Assembly (NCBI GenBank): GCA_031216445.1
Contig: CM062211.1
Coordinates: 17,320,001-17,384,000, forward strand
Length of the DNA: 64,000 nt
From: Lateolabrax maculatus
Taxonomy: Eukaryota; Chordata; Actinopteri; Acropomatiformes; Lateolabracidae
Direction: 5' to 3'
Positions 43,155-52,925 of the stretch are shown here, in pieces (within the stretch, counting starts at the first letter, position 1; every line of letters begins with the position of its first letter). The notes beneath the pieces are model-generated. The model did no database searches. It was not told the origin of the DNA and saw only the letters and a list, made by a program, of their open reading frames with translations. Position numbers and translations under genes: made by a program.

Positions 43155-43345
43155 ATTTGATGGTCAAAACTTCTCAAATGTGAGGATTTCCTGGCTTTTT
43201 CCATTTTATCATTGGAAGTTTGTTTGAAGAATACTTTGGCCTCTAGAAACTTGATGATGGATGGAGATTTGTTAATATTTTAGAACTTTTAGGCCAAATG
43301 ATTACTGAACATGATGATTAAACCGATACATAAAATAATCATTAT
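43155..43345 (-). repeat. MITE-like repeat, family A (diverged)
   Basis: CTCAAATGTGAGGATTTCCT and GGCCAAATGATTACTGAACA, ending in AAATAATCATTATTTAC, match the family in reverse orientation with heavy divergence. Confidence 0.5.
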
Positions 43346-43435
43346 TTACAACACTGTGGCTGAATTTACTAAATGTGTCTGGAATATTACTTTGTTGTAT
43401 ATATTGAAGAAGCTGGCAGGAAGATGTTTATGTTG

Positions 43436-43700
43436 AAGGGACAATGTAGGATTGCTTTTACTATTCTACTATTCTACATGTGTTATCTGTGATAATGTGG
43501 CACAGTTTGTGTCTTAGACCACTAGGCCACAGTGACGCCCCTAAACTGCAGTGTCGCCAGTGTTCAGCAGTTCACCTGTGAAACCTAATATTGTTTAGTC
43601 ATCAATTCTGGGAATTCACATTTTTTTCGCTCGGATGTTCAAATGTTTGTCAAGTCTTTGGTGGCTCCTCTACTTCTATCAGCCGTCCTACATTTCACTT
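43436..43700. mobile_element. Possible MITE with 9-bp inverted ends
   Basis: AATGTAGGA at 43443-43451 and TCCTACATT at 43686-43694 are perfect inverted repeats 234 bp apart, and the body has no coding capacity. GGGACAATGTAGGATTG resembles a common fish repeat end. No clear target duplication was found, so this is tentative. Confidence 0.35.
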
Positions 43701-44029
43701 TTTGCTTCTAAACCTGTACTGGAAATATCTTAATTTGACATAATGTGGTATTTTTAGATGCTTATCCATGAATATATATATATAAAAAAAAGGAGCCAGG
43801 ATTTCATAATACGCTGTTTCAAATTCTTAGGATAATTATCTTTAGCCTGAATGTATTCAGAATACCCTGAAGTCTGATACAAGCACCTGTCAAAAAGCCA
43901 AGCTGAGCATTTCAACTTTGACCCGACAGAAAATGTCACTAATTGTCCTTCAACTAATTGCTTCAAAACTGTGATCCAAAGAAAAGCTTCAACCTTGAGT
44001 GTTTATCGTGGCTGGAGCGACTGAAAGAT
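43701..44029. other. Unassigned AT-rich DNA
   Basis: A TATATATA run near 43774. No gene. Confidence 0.4.
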
Positions 44030-44330
44030 CACAAATTCTTTGTTGGGCTGATGAATGAATCTCTTTCCACGGTGCGTGTTAAATGGGCAGACATTTTAAT
44101 TAAAGGCTTGTCGATGCTCTTGAACTTATTACTTAGCTTCCTGCTAATGAGCGAAAATGATGCCAGATTCTTAAAAAAACCAAAGCCGGAGAGAAAACAA
44201 GCTTTATCTAAGAGGAGGCTGGAGGAAAAAAACTCACTTACAGCTCTTTCACTACTTCACCTTTACAGAGAAATAACTCTTTTTCTTCCCCGCTGCCCAT
44301 ATCTGCGCCGTAATGGCAAGTAATTTAAGA
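44030..44330. promoter_or_regulatory. Candidate conserved non-coding element
   Basis: GGGCTGATGAATGAATCTC, GACATTTTAATTAAAGGC, GAACTTATTACTTAGC, CTGCTAATGAGCG and CGCCGTAATGGCAAGTAATT in non-repetitive DNA. It lies within a 121-residue frame (43958-44323) that has no domain and is discounted. Confidence 0.4.
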
Positions 44331-45739
44331 GAAATTAACATTTTGACATGCTCCTCAGGGGTTGAGGAAAAGTGGAGAGGAGAGGATAAGAGAAAAGAGG
44401 AGGAGGAGGGAATATGAAAAGGAGACAGAAAAAGAAGATGAATTAGTACTTAATTCAGTATGGTTGAATCTTTGGTCCAAGGGTTAAGTGCGGTTGAGTT
44501 AAACTGTCGTCTGCGGTCCCAGTGGCCGAGAACTGTCTAATGGGTTTTAAAATCAGAAGGGAGCGCCGAGGCAGATGGTGCACAGACAGATGACATCAAG
44601 ACCACCAAACATTAAGAACAGATAATTAAAAAATTGATATTCCAGTTTGATTGCTGTCCAGATGAACTTCAGAACGTCTTGAATAAACTCTTAAATGTCT
44701 ACCATTTAAGCAGCTGTCAGGCTCAATGGCCAAGTCTTGCTTTAAGCATGTACTACTTGTAAAACTCCCTCTCACACTGTACTGGAATCTCTGGGGTTTT
44801 TCCCATTTCTATTTTATAAATGTATCCTTATAAGCAATTTCTGCGGCCCTCCACCTTCATGTTATGTGGTAGTGTGCGGTAGTTTTAGAAAGTCCTGGTC
44901 CCCAAGAAGACCAGAGATATACAGTAAGGCCCATTCTGGATATCAGCTTACCAACTTACCTACTTACCAAGTACCGATATATCAATCATTGCCAAATATT
45001 GGTAGGGTATAACTGGGCTTTTTAGTATGTCCACAACCTAAACCAATAGAGAGTAAACCAATACTGGTATCGGTTCAAATGTGAACAGTAAAGATAGTGA
45101 AAGATGATTACACTGGTGTGTTGATGTTGCCCCTGCAGGGAATTTCTCCATTTCGCTTTTTTGCACTACAAATACAATTGGCCACCATTCAACAGCTTCC
45201 TGGCACCCTGCATCTTCTCAGGGTGTTCAGAGATGCCACTGGAGCCACTGCAACACCAGAGGAAGAACGGCCCACAGAATGAGTTGATGCTTCACTGGTT
45301 TGTGATTAACTGAAAGAAAAGCACCGCCCATCCTATCCAAAGGATTGTACAACTCGGGATGGAGCGAAATTACGCCCCACTTGTTAAAACTCTTGGTACA
45401 CATGGTTCATCGGGGGTTGAGCTCCTGGGCCTCATCGCGGTGCCTTACCCAGTGGTGCTGTGCACATGAGGTACTCACACATGTCTGGTACGATGGCTGA
45501 GAATGCATTATACAAATGTCAGTATCTTTTGTTGATGGTTGCTGGAGAGAACCTGCTGTACCTAAGGACTTCAGGATCGCCCCAAAAGCAGAAACTTTCA
45601 AATACTATCATCTTTAATCAGATGATCTTAAATAATTTTGAAACAAACAACCAGAGATTAGCTTTATGGTGTTTTTCCTCTCCCTGCTACTTTTTTTACC
45701 TTCCATTACTCTTTTCTTTTGCTCATTCTCTTTGTCTCT
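44331..45739. other. Unassigned DNA
   Basis: A purine-rich patch at 44375-44440. AGTACCGATATATCAATC and ACCAATACTGGTATCGGTTC near 44980-45076 may belong to a MITE. An acceptor-like GCCCCTGCAG at 45139 precedes an open stretch to 45282 with no recognised domain. No gene supported. Confidence 0.4.
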
Positions 45740-46090
45740 CGCTTCGTATCCCCAGCAGGGCCATGTGGATTAGCGCTGAAAGCTAATGAAATGTAATTAC
45801 CACCTTTGTCGATAAGAATCGATCGGCTCGGGTCTCACAGGCCCCTTCCCAGAGAGGGTCCCGGAGGGACCGGTGTTGCAGCCACAACGGCTACCACGGC
45901 ACTGAGCCCTCCCCCAGTGCCCAGGCTTTATTTCCTTTCTGGTTGCCATGAGCAATGGGAGATAGCATTGACAGGGCAGTATGAAGTGGAGTCAGATCTG
46001 TCGGATGGTCCCTCAGCGTGGCCTCGCAAGGGGGAATGAGATTCCTTATCAAATCAGCCGGATTAGAGAAAGGGTGTCGGGAAAACGTCA
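45740..46090. promoter_or_regulatory. Candidate conserved non-coding block
   Basis: Repeat-free block with GTGGATTAGCGCTGAAAGC, TAATGAAATGTAATTACC, GATAAGAATCGATCGG, GGTTGCCATGAGCAATGG (RFX-like) and AGCCGGATTAGAG. Long, balanced and motif-dense: one of the best enhancer candidates here. Confidence 0.45.
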
Positions 46091-47159
46091 ATTTTCTACG
46101 TCAGGTGTGAGAAGATCAGGTTTTGGCATTCGTGTGTGTAGGAGATTGAATAAGAAAGAGTGTGTTGCTAAATTTGCTCAGCGTATTTCCTCTGCTTCAC
46201 CTCATGTGAACCAGTATTATTATTACAAACATTTTGCAAACTTCATCTGTTTTCCATGGTATTTTTTTATTTCTAATTGTGACTTCTGTTTTAATTTACT
46301 TTCAGTTTTAAGATAAAGTTGGCTTGTTTGAGATAAGTTTGTTTTTTTACGGAAATGTTTCATGGTTAGGGGCCAAGAGTATGTCTCTATAATACAGCTG
46401 TTTAATGAAACCAATGAGAAAAGAGGTGTGTGAAACTAATTATGTATCTTACTAATTAGCTTTAAAAAATACCCCGCCAAATATTTTGTTTGGATACGTT
46501 TTTACTGTGCCCTTGATTACTCTCATTTAAGAATGCCAAATTCACCGCGTGGCATTGTGATCATTATGTTTCCAATAGTGAATTAGTGAAAATCATCAGA
46601 TCACACATTGTTTTTTAAGCAGCTCTTTCACTGAACTCATGGACAAGACAGATGTATAAAAAATTTTCCTTCTTTTGATTTGGGTTTTGCTTTGTTTTTG
46701 AAAAAAAAGGTTGTTTTCATTTGCATGTTTTTTCCTTACACTGCTGGAAAGGTCTCACGCCTCCATGTGCTGCTTAATGGAGAGAAGCAGGTTAAAATCT
46801 CCAACTAAAAGAATACACCAGGTGTTTTGTTTGTAGTTCCAGATTATTTTAAGCTTTTTTTCATACTTACATTCACTGTTATTTTCCCGTTGCTGCTGCT
46901 CTAATAACCATAAAGACATTATGTTCCCTCCTCTGTGTATCTGTCCGATCGATTGTCCGTCTGTCATTTTCTCAAACATGAATGGATGGATTGGCATATT
47001 TGCAGCTAGAATTGAATAATTATCTGGTGACCTTGTGACCTCTCATAACAAGAAGACACATACAGACTTTCATCTGACTGTCATTGCCCTATCACCACCA
47101 TCAGTCCAAACCCTGCTTGTATAAACCGTACAACTGTTCTTTCATTAATGCTGACCCCG
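46091..47159. other. Unassigned AT-rich DNA
   Basis: No gene or named repeat. The 46530-46610 part, with AGTGAATTAGTG, may be regulatory. Confidence 0.4.
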
Positions 47160-47480
47160 AGATTAAAGATAAATGAGCAGATTTTTTCCTGCTTTTGCTT
47201 TAATCCTGCACACCACTGAGTGCTTTCTTGTTCTATGGGAAACTATTTCCGTGCAGTAAATGGCAGAAAACACGCATGAGAAGGACAAACCGAGTTGTAT
47301 CTCTCCCACGCACTCGCACACACATTGCCGTGGTGGTATGGGGAAGGGGCCAAGTGTGTGGGAGAGATGGAGGGAAGGATCGATAGAGCAGCGAAAGAGT
47401 GCTGTAAACCATGAAAGAAGACAAAAGCCTCCTGTTTTCCCACAGTGCACCAGACTCTGTTAGCCTGGGAGCTACAGCGC
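47160..47480. promoter_or_regulatory. Candidate conserved non-coding DNA
   Basis: Repeat-poor block with TTTGCTTTAATCCTGC and GAGATTAAAGATAAATGAGC. Overlapping frames on both strands have no domain. Weak inference. Confidence 0.2.
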
Positions 47481-47841
47481 TACCACCAACACTCTCTCAC
47501 ACTCTCACACACACAGAAACACTTGCATACAATCACCCGGCCTGAGTAGAGTAATAAAGAAAAAAAACTGCATGTACCCAGGAAATATCAATAAGAGACT
47601 CTGGGAACCAACACGCACTTTGGCTGAGAGAGGAATAGTTTTATTCTGCTCTCCTTCAGAACGCCGTCTTCTGGGGATTCATCTTTATTCTTTATTTATG
47701 TCCTACGGCGCATTGCAAAAGTTATTTTATGCTTAACCTTAAATGCCCACAGTGTGAGTCTGTCTGGTTTCAGATGGTTTCGGAGGTGCTGCAAGTGCAT
47801 GTGTCTAATGTGCATCTTTTTTTGTGTGTTTTTATTTGAAC
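47481..47841. other. Unassigned DNA
   Basis: Broken CA-rich stretch near 47497-47521, then mixed DNA. Nothing recognised. Confidence 0.4.
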
Positions 47842-48125
47842 CCTCAACAACTACCAGATGGATTGCAATGACTTTTTGCACAGACATTCATGGTCCCAAG
47901 AGGATAAACATTAAAACTCTGTGACATTTGCTGAAGTACCACTGTGAGGTTAACATTTTTGTTTTTTTATTGATATATCTCAAAAACTATTGGATTAGAG
48001 GATGACTATTTGTCCACAAAATTTTAATTTCGCCAATACTGCGGTTTTTGAACAAATACCTACAAAATCCTCTTAAAATTAATTGCTAGACATCAGCAGG
48101 TTGGCACAGTCACTGTGAGCAGGTC
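47842..48125 (+). repeat. Common teleost repeat, family C (CTCAACAACTA type)
   Basis: CCTCAACAACTACCAGATGG, GATTGCAATGACTTTTTGCA, CAGACATTCATGGTCCC, then ATTGATATATCTCAAAAAC and GACATCAGCAGGTTGGC follow the order of a fish repeat I recognise. Non-coding, class unknown. Confidence 0.6.
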
Positions 48126-48622
48126 AGGATCCCACAATTAATTTAGCCCAAAGCATTGCGATGACTGTAACACCCTCCTCTATCTATTCATATTAATCTG
48201 CTGCGTGTTAAAAATCTCAGTCTTGCAAGAGTTTTGGTATACAGTCAAAACAACTACAAACAAACAAACTTTTTGCGTAAAATTAACAGAATAAGTGTCC
48301 CAGAACAAGTGTGGTACACCTCACATGCCAACTGATGGAAGTAATTTGACCTGAAAAGAACATTTTAAGGCATGCCATGCTCAAACATGCAGGGGCAATA
48401 GAAGCATGTGAAAAAAGCAGCGGAGGGTTCAAAGGGTTAAACTTCAGCCTTCTGGTTGTTATCTGGAGATGTGTTAGTGTGTGTTAATGACAGATAGCAT
48501 GTGTGTGTGTTTTTGTCTTCTCTCTGCTCCTCCTCATTCGACGACTCTGATGGATATCTGAGGGGACATTTTGTGGTGTCATTCAAGGGCTCCTGAACGG
48601 GCCGAAATGCTCTGCCAATGAT
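48126..48622. other. Unassigned DNA
   Basis: Nothing recognised. Confidence 0.4.
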
Positions 48623-48647
48623 GCACACACACACACACACACACACG
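48623..48647. repeat. (CA)n microsatellite
   Basis: Clean CA run. Confidence 0.95.
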
Positions 48648-48689
48648 CCTACACATGCACGGATATCACTGGCATATAAAACACAGCGG

Positions 48690-49060
48690 TGTGAAGAACG
48701 GGCTCAGCGTGCGTTTGTTTGACCGTACACAGTATCACAGCAGTTAGCACAGAGATTGGGTTTATTTAACAAGCATCTAAGCAGAACCAGCAAAGCCCTC
48801 ACTAATAATAACTCAAACAAATGCCCTTCAACCGTATGAGAGCAGTGGGAATACTACTAATGCTCATGTAAATAGCGGGCTATTTTCAGCAGGTTGTTGT
48901 GCTGCAGGGAGGCGGGGCGGGGGGGGGGGCATCTCATTTGTTGTATTGTCAGAAAGCAATTTTAATTTAACTAGCTGAGTATGGAGGGGCCTGGGATGAC
49001 TCAGACGAAATATTCTCATTGTAAACACTGATGTTGCTGTTTGTGCAGATGATTTACTAA
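48690..49060. promoter_or_regulatory. Candidate conserved non-coding block
   Basis: GGGTTTATTTAACAAGC, CTCACTAATAATAACTC, CTACTAATGCTCATGTAAAT and CAATTTTAATTTAACTAGC, with a G-run at 48909-48929 in the middle. Repeat-free otherwise. Confidence 0.3.
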
Positions 49061-49201
49061 AACTTGTTAAAAGAAGAAAAAAAGATGTGTATTTTTGTGT
49101 TTGTATATTTTCCTGCATTTGGATCATCATTTGCATTTGGTGGCCTGGCACACAGAACACAACATCATATTTTTCACAACTAAAGCTTCATTTTTGTAAT
49201 G

Positions 49202-49261
49202 TTGGCCTTCATTCATTTATGTTCAGTTGGCGGGGACTGAACATAAATGAATGAAGGCCAA
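49202..49261. repeat. Perfect 25-bp inverted repeat with 10-nt loop
   Basis: The left arm (49202-49226) begins TTGGCCTTCATTC and ends ATGTTCAG. The right arm (49237-49261) is its exact reverse complement, and TTGGCGGGGA forms the loop. It is not part of a recognised repeat. Exact arms suggest a young event. Confidence 0.95.
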
Positions 49262-49702
49262 ATTTATTTGCATGGACGCCAAAAAGGCACTACTATCTTT
49301 AAAGAGTTCTTTAATCGGAGCCTTTGAAAGCGTCATGATGGCTCGTGACAGCCTGAAAATGAATGTTGAGGCTGTTCTGCAGTTTTTCAGAGGAACTTTT
49401 TGTCCTTAAATTCTGCAGTAAGAAATGTCACACACTGGTTGGCCTTGGAGACCTGGGGTCCTGGCCACATTGGAAGCTTTCCACAACAGGTTTTAAGTCT
49501 TGCTCTTATTACAGATTATATATGTCATGTTATTTCTTAAGTTTTAAAACTTTGCGTGCACACATCTACAGCCAGTTCACTAGGTCAAAGATTCTCTATA
49601 AAGTATCTCTGTACAAATCAATAATATATATTTATATTTTATTATATTATATTATAATAAAGCCCCCCTGTCGAAAATTACAAGTGCATTAGATGACATC
49701 AT
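49262..49702. other. Unassigned DNA with AT-only stretch
   Basis: AT-only run near 49620-49662 (TATATTTATATTTTATTATA). No gene. Confidence 0.4.
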
Positions 49703-49950
49703 TTAAAGGGTCAGTTCACCCATATTAAAAATAAATATTTCCCCACACACTCTTTGTGGTATCTAGCAATCAAAAAAGCTTTGGTTTTATGTGCAGTGAT
49801 TTTGAGATTCCTGCCTCCACCCCAGTGCAGCGGAGGTAAGTGGAATTTGGTTTGTGGTTCACAAAACATTATGAAATTTCATTTGAAAGAATGTAACCGC
49901 GTCCTCTTCAGACCTCGCTGTGTTCAGTTAGAAATTACTTTCTACCGAGA
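49703..49950 (+). repeat. Common teleost repeat (AAAGGGTCAGTTCACCCA type)
   Basis: AAAGGGTCAGTTCACCCATA, TATTTCCCCACACACTCTTT then GTGGTATCTAGCAATCAA, and later CTTCAGACCTCGCTGTG and TTACTTTCTACCGAGAAC, keep the order of a repeat I recognise in fish. Non-coding. Confidence 0.6.
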
Positions 49951-50195
49951 ACAATTGTTTATGAAAACGGTGATGCTTTTAAACAATGTGTACAGTATTC
50001 ATGTGCAGCAACCCGCTTCATACTGGTACATATCCTGTATATCACAAGCACAAAGTTGACATAGTGTAATGGAGTTGAACGAAAGCCAGAGGTGAGAGGG
50101 ATGAGTGATGAGTGAGTGGATGAACGGAGCGTGGGGGTAAAGGGACCGGGGTGGTGGCGGTGGGGGGGTAGAGAAAAGCCTCCCACTCGCCCTGC
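49951..50195. other. Unassigned DNA
   Basis: GT/GA-rich patch near 50090-50170 (GGATGAGTGATGAGTGAGTG). No gene. Confidence 0.4.
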
Positions 50196-50210
50196 GGTTA
50201 CCACGGCAAC
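50196..50210. promoter_or_regulatory. RFX X-box motif candidate
   Basis: GGTTACCACGGCAAC is a near-perfect fit to the X-box (GTTRCC-N-GGCAAC type) bound by RFX factors. A TTCCTG...CAGGAA stem follows at about 50222-50240. Binding is not shown. Confidence 0.4.
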
Positions 50211-50599
50211 TGGCAGGTGGATTTCCTGCTTGTTTCAGGAAGTTAAACTGCTGCCAGCCGCCGCAGCTTACTTTTCTTTTTGTCCGTCTATCTGACTTTT
50301 ATTTCTTGCACTCTTCCTTTCTCTTCCCCTGCGCCGCGATGCCAAGCAACCGAGCAAGTCACTAACACCGTCATGGTTGTGAGGTCTATTCCCAGCGCCC
50401 ATGTAATCTAAAGCCGCCTCTCCTTCATCTTCCTCCTGCACTCCCTCCCAACCTTCTTCCCTCTTGGTTTTATTTATTTCCCTCCTGCTTTTTCTTTCCA
50501 CCGACAGCTGCCTGCCCATCTAACTTTTTTTTTGTCCTCTCCCACCACTTTCCCCATTTCTTCGTCTTTCTGTCAGTTTGTCTTTCATTTCGTACCCCC
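50211..50599. other. Mixed then pyrimidine-rich DNA
   Basis: Balanced DNA to 50430, then CT-rich. The minus-strand frame at 50268-50519 is Arg/Glu-rich from the CT bias. Confidence 0.45.
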
Positions 50600-50720
50600 A
50601 GAGCGAGAGGATTCCAGCAGAGGAGTGGCATTTAGAGAATCTCGCTCTCCTATTGCTGTCTCTCCACTGGGGTTAGAGAAAATCAATCCCACTAATTAGA
50701 TCTGTGCATCACTGTTATTT
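50600..50720. promoter_or_regulatory. Candidate element with stem-loop
   Basis: AGAGCGAG (50600-50607) pairs with CTCGCTCT (50641-50648), extended by ATTC/GAAT after a small bulge. CAATCCCACTAATTAGATC lies just right. Texture is regulatory-like. Confidence 0.3.
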
Positions 50721-50730
50721 TGTCTCTTCG

Positions 50731-50750
50731 GTGTGTGTGTGTGTGTGTGT
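50731..50750. repeat. Short (GT)n microsatellite
   Basis: Clean GT run. Confidence 0.9.
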
Positions 50751-51149
50751 TCTGCATGTCCTGTAATCTATATTTAATGTTAGGAAGCAGAGCTTTAAAG
50801 AGCGCCACAGCTGGCCTGTTTGCTAATTAATGACATTTTCCCCTTTAATTACCATTCAGTGGAAGCCTGCACTCTACCATTCTCCGTCTTTGCTTTGTTT
50901 TTTCTTTCTTTCTTCCTTTCGCTTTTTGTCTTCCTTTTTTCTAGTCTTCTTCCCTTTTATTGTCATAATAGCTTTCTTTCTCTTTTTGGTTTTAGTTTTC
51001 TCCTCTGTCAGGCAGATCCTTACTCTTCATCTGTTGTCACATGTTAAAGTCTTCCTCTCTCACCTGTCGGTCACTGGACCCTTGAGCAAGGCACAGAACC
51101 CAACGAATGTACCCCAGCAAAAAGCAAAAACAGTCAAACAAGACCAAGA
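50751..51149. other. Mixed DNA with T/C-rich run
   Basis: TTCTTTCTTTC-type run near 50900-51000. Frames across it are phenylalanine/leucine artefacts. GTTTGCTAATTAATGACATT near 50818 looks regulatory. Confidence 0.4.
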
Positions 51150-51475
51150 GTGCGTTTCCATCCTTCTTTTTTAATGCACCTTTTCAATTTGCGCTTAAAG
51201 GAAACTGTAATGTTCCTCAAATTAATACATGAAACAAACATAAATGCAGTATTTACATCATGTTTTCTACATGGTCTTCCTCAGTTTTAGGTTTGATAAG
51301 CACCCTTTTGATTATGTCATCTTGTTGCGCCCTCTTCCTCTGCAGTGGTTTAATGGCACCTGGCTGGAGAATTTGCGCCACCTCACCTCAGTGTGCGTGC
51401 ATTCATTTGCATTTTCTTTTCCAATGTTTCTGGAAATATGGTTGAAATGTTCATCACATTTGGATGGAAACCTGA
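51150..51475. mobile_element. MITE-like element with GTTTCCATCC inverted ends
   Basis: GTTTCCATCC (51154-51163) and GGATGGAAAC (51462-51471) are perfect 10-bp inverted termini about 300 bp apart. The body phrases (TCCTCAGTTTTAGGTTT, TGGCACCTGGCTGGAGAATT, ATTCATTTGCATTTTC) match a common fish repeat I recognise. No coding capacity. Confidence 0.65.
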
Positions 51476-51495
51476 CTAAGAGTCTACAGTACTTT

Positions 51496-51564
51496 GGCAC
51501 AGTGGTGCTTTGAGCTAAATGCAAACGTCAGAGTGCTAACATGCTGATGTTTAGCAGATATAAT
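51496..51564 (-). repeat. Family C repeat, terminal part
   Basis: GGCACAGTGGTGCTTTGAGC, TAAATGCAAACGTCAGAG and AACATGCTGATGTTTAGCAG: the far end of family C in reverse orientation. Confidence 0.6.
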
Positions 51565-51759
51565 TAAAGAATGTTATTACAATTCATGTTGAAACAGCGT
51601 TCTCCATTTTTCCAGCAAACTTCCAAAGGACAAAGCACTGTGTCTTCATCAGAGTCAAAAATTAGTATTTCAATTCATCTTATATGGAAGGTGTCTCCGA
51701 TCCGCTGGGTTAGGCCTGCAAAATGTTACAGAGTCCAGGTTAAGGTCTAAGTGTGATCG

Positions 51760-51985
51760 AGCGTTTGCTGTACTGCTCTGTTAATGTATTTTATACGGTA
51801 TTTTAATCGTGCGCTTTTATGTTGCTTTTTTGCGGTTTTAATTTCTTTATATTTTGTATTTGTATTGGTCTGCTGTCTATTGAAAGCACTTTGTTCTTCC
51901 AGCTTGAAAAGTTCTATACAAATAACACTATTATTATTATAATAATAATAATTATTATTATTATTATTATTATTATTATAACATG
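51760..51985 (+). mobile_element. LINE-like 3' tail with (ATT)n
   Basis: TTGAAAGCACTTTGTTCTTC then CTTGAAAAGTTCTATACAAA is the typical end of a fish L2-type LINE 3' UTR. It is followed directly by an (ATT)n microsatellite at 51929-51980. Truncated; no reverse-transcriptase sequence. Confidence 0.65.
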
Positions 51986-52092
51986 AATGTGTGAATCTAT
52001 CCAATATTTGTAAAAACATTTTACTAAAAATCAAAACTGTCAACCTCATTTTAGCGCTAGAAGAAAAGTTCAGGGCTCAGCAAAGTCATCGT

Positions 52093-52226
52093 CTGGGGGC
52101 CGTGAATGTTAGTACAGCATTTATTTTCTTAAAAATCCATCAAATCGTTATGGAGTTATTTCAGTTTGAACCAAAGTGGTGGACTGACCAACATCACCAT
52201 CCCCAGAGCCACACCACAAGCGTGAA
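52093..52226 (-). repeat. Family C repeat, second part
   Basis: CTGGGGGCCGTGAATGTTAG, AATCCATCAAATCGTTATGG and GAACCAAAGTGGTGGACTGA are family C phrases in reverse orientation, in the order expected if this continues the fragment at 51496 after an insertion. Confidence 0.6.
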
Positions 52227-52375
52227 TAAAATCTTCAAAGTATTCAATTTACAGGGATTCGAAATGGAGATAGAAAGCAAATCCTCACATCTGAGAGGCT
52301 TTACCAGAAACATTTTGTATTTCTAATAAAGTATTAAAGACTTTAATGATTAATCACTTATCAAGACAGTTAAAA
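52227..52375 (+). repeat. MITE-like repeat, family A (partial)
   Basis: AGCAAATCCTCACATCTGAG, AGGCTTTACCAGAAACATTT and AATGATTAATCACTTATCAA match the family's right half. Confidence 0.6.
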
Positions 52376-52680
52376 AAAGCATCCATCAAAACACAAACCT
52401 TGCTCCCACCTTTGTGGATTCATTTTTTAAATGAAGACTAGTTAATCAAATAGAATGTAACCACATTTCCAATCTATTATTAGAGGCAGAACAATTTAAC
52501 TTCTTCTGTTTTTGTCACATTTTGCATCTATTCTTTTACATTTCATATGAAGCTGATCAGATGACTATGGTTGTACTGGGCAGAACTCAGTGTGCAAACG
52601 CATGAATGTGAAGATGGGGATCACTAAAAAAAAAGAAGCATGAAGCTCCCACCCCAAAAAAAACTGCATCTTCTCCACAC
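52376..52680. other. Unassigned AT-rich DNA
   Basis: Nothing recognised. Confidence 0.4.
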
Positions 52681-52925
52681 TTGGCATTTCGTTACATTCC
52701 CTCTCCCTCTCTTTCTCTTATTTCCATCTCTTTCTCTTTGCGGCTCAGATCTCAGATCGGCTGTTTGTCTCCCCGGGGAGAGACAGCGAGAGCTGAGTCT
52801 CCATCTGTCTCTCAGCCTCGTCATCCCTCTACCCTCCACCCTTGTTCCCCTCCTCACCCTCTCTCTCTCCCTGGGATCTTGGTCTGTCACCACCTGTCAG
52901 ATGCCAGTCTCCCTCCCTCACACCA
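52681..52925. repeat. Pyrimidine-rich stretch
   Basis: CTCTCCCTCTCTTTCTC-type sequence with a balanced interruption near 52740-52800. Frames on both strands (52624-52996) are composition artefacts. Confidence 0.6.

Noticed and set aside
45140..45282. Exon-like stretch after GCCCCTGCAG
   Set aside because: No donor, unrecognised peptide, and MITE-like sequence just upstream.
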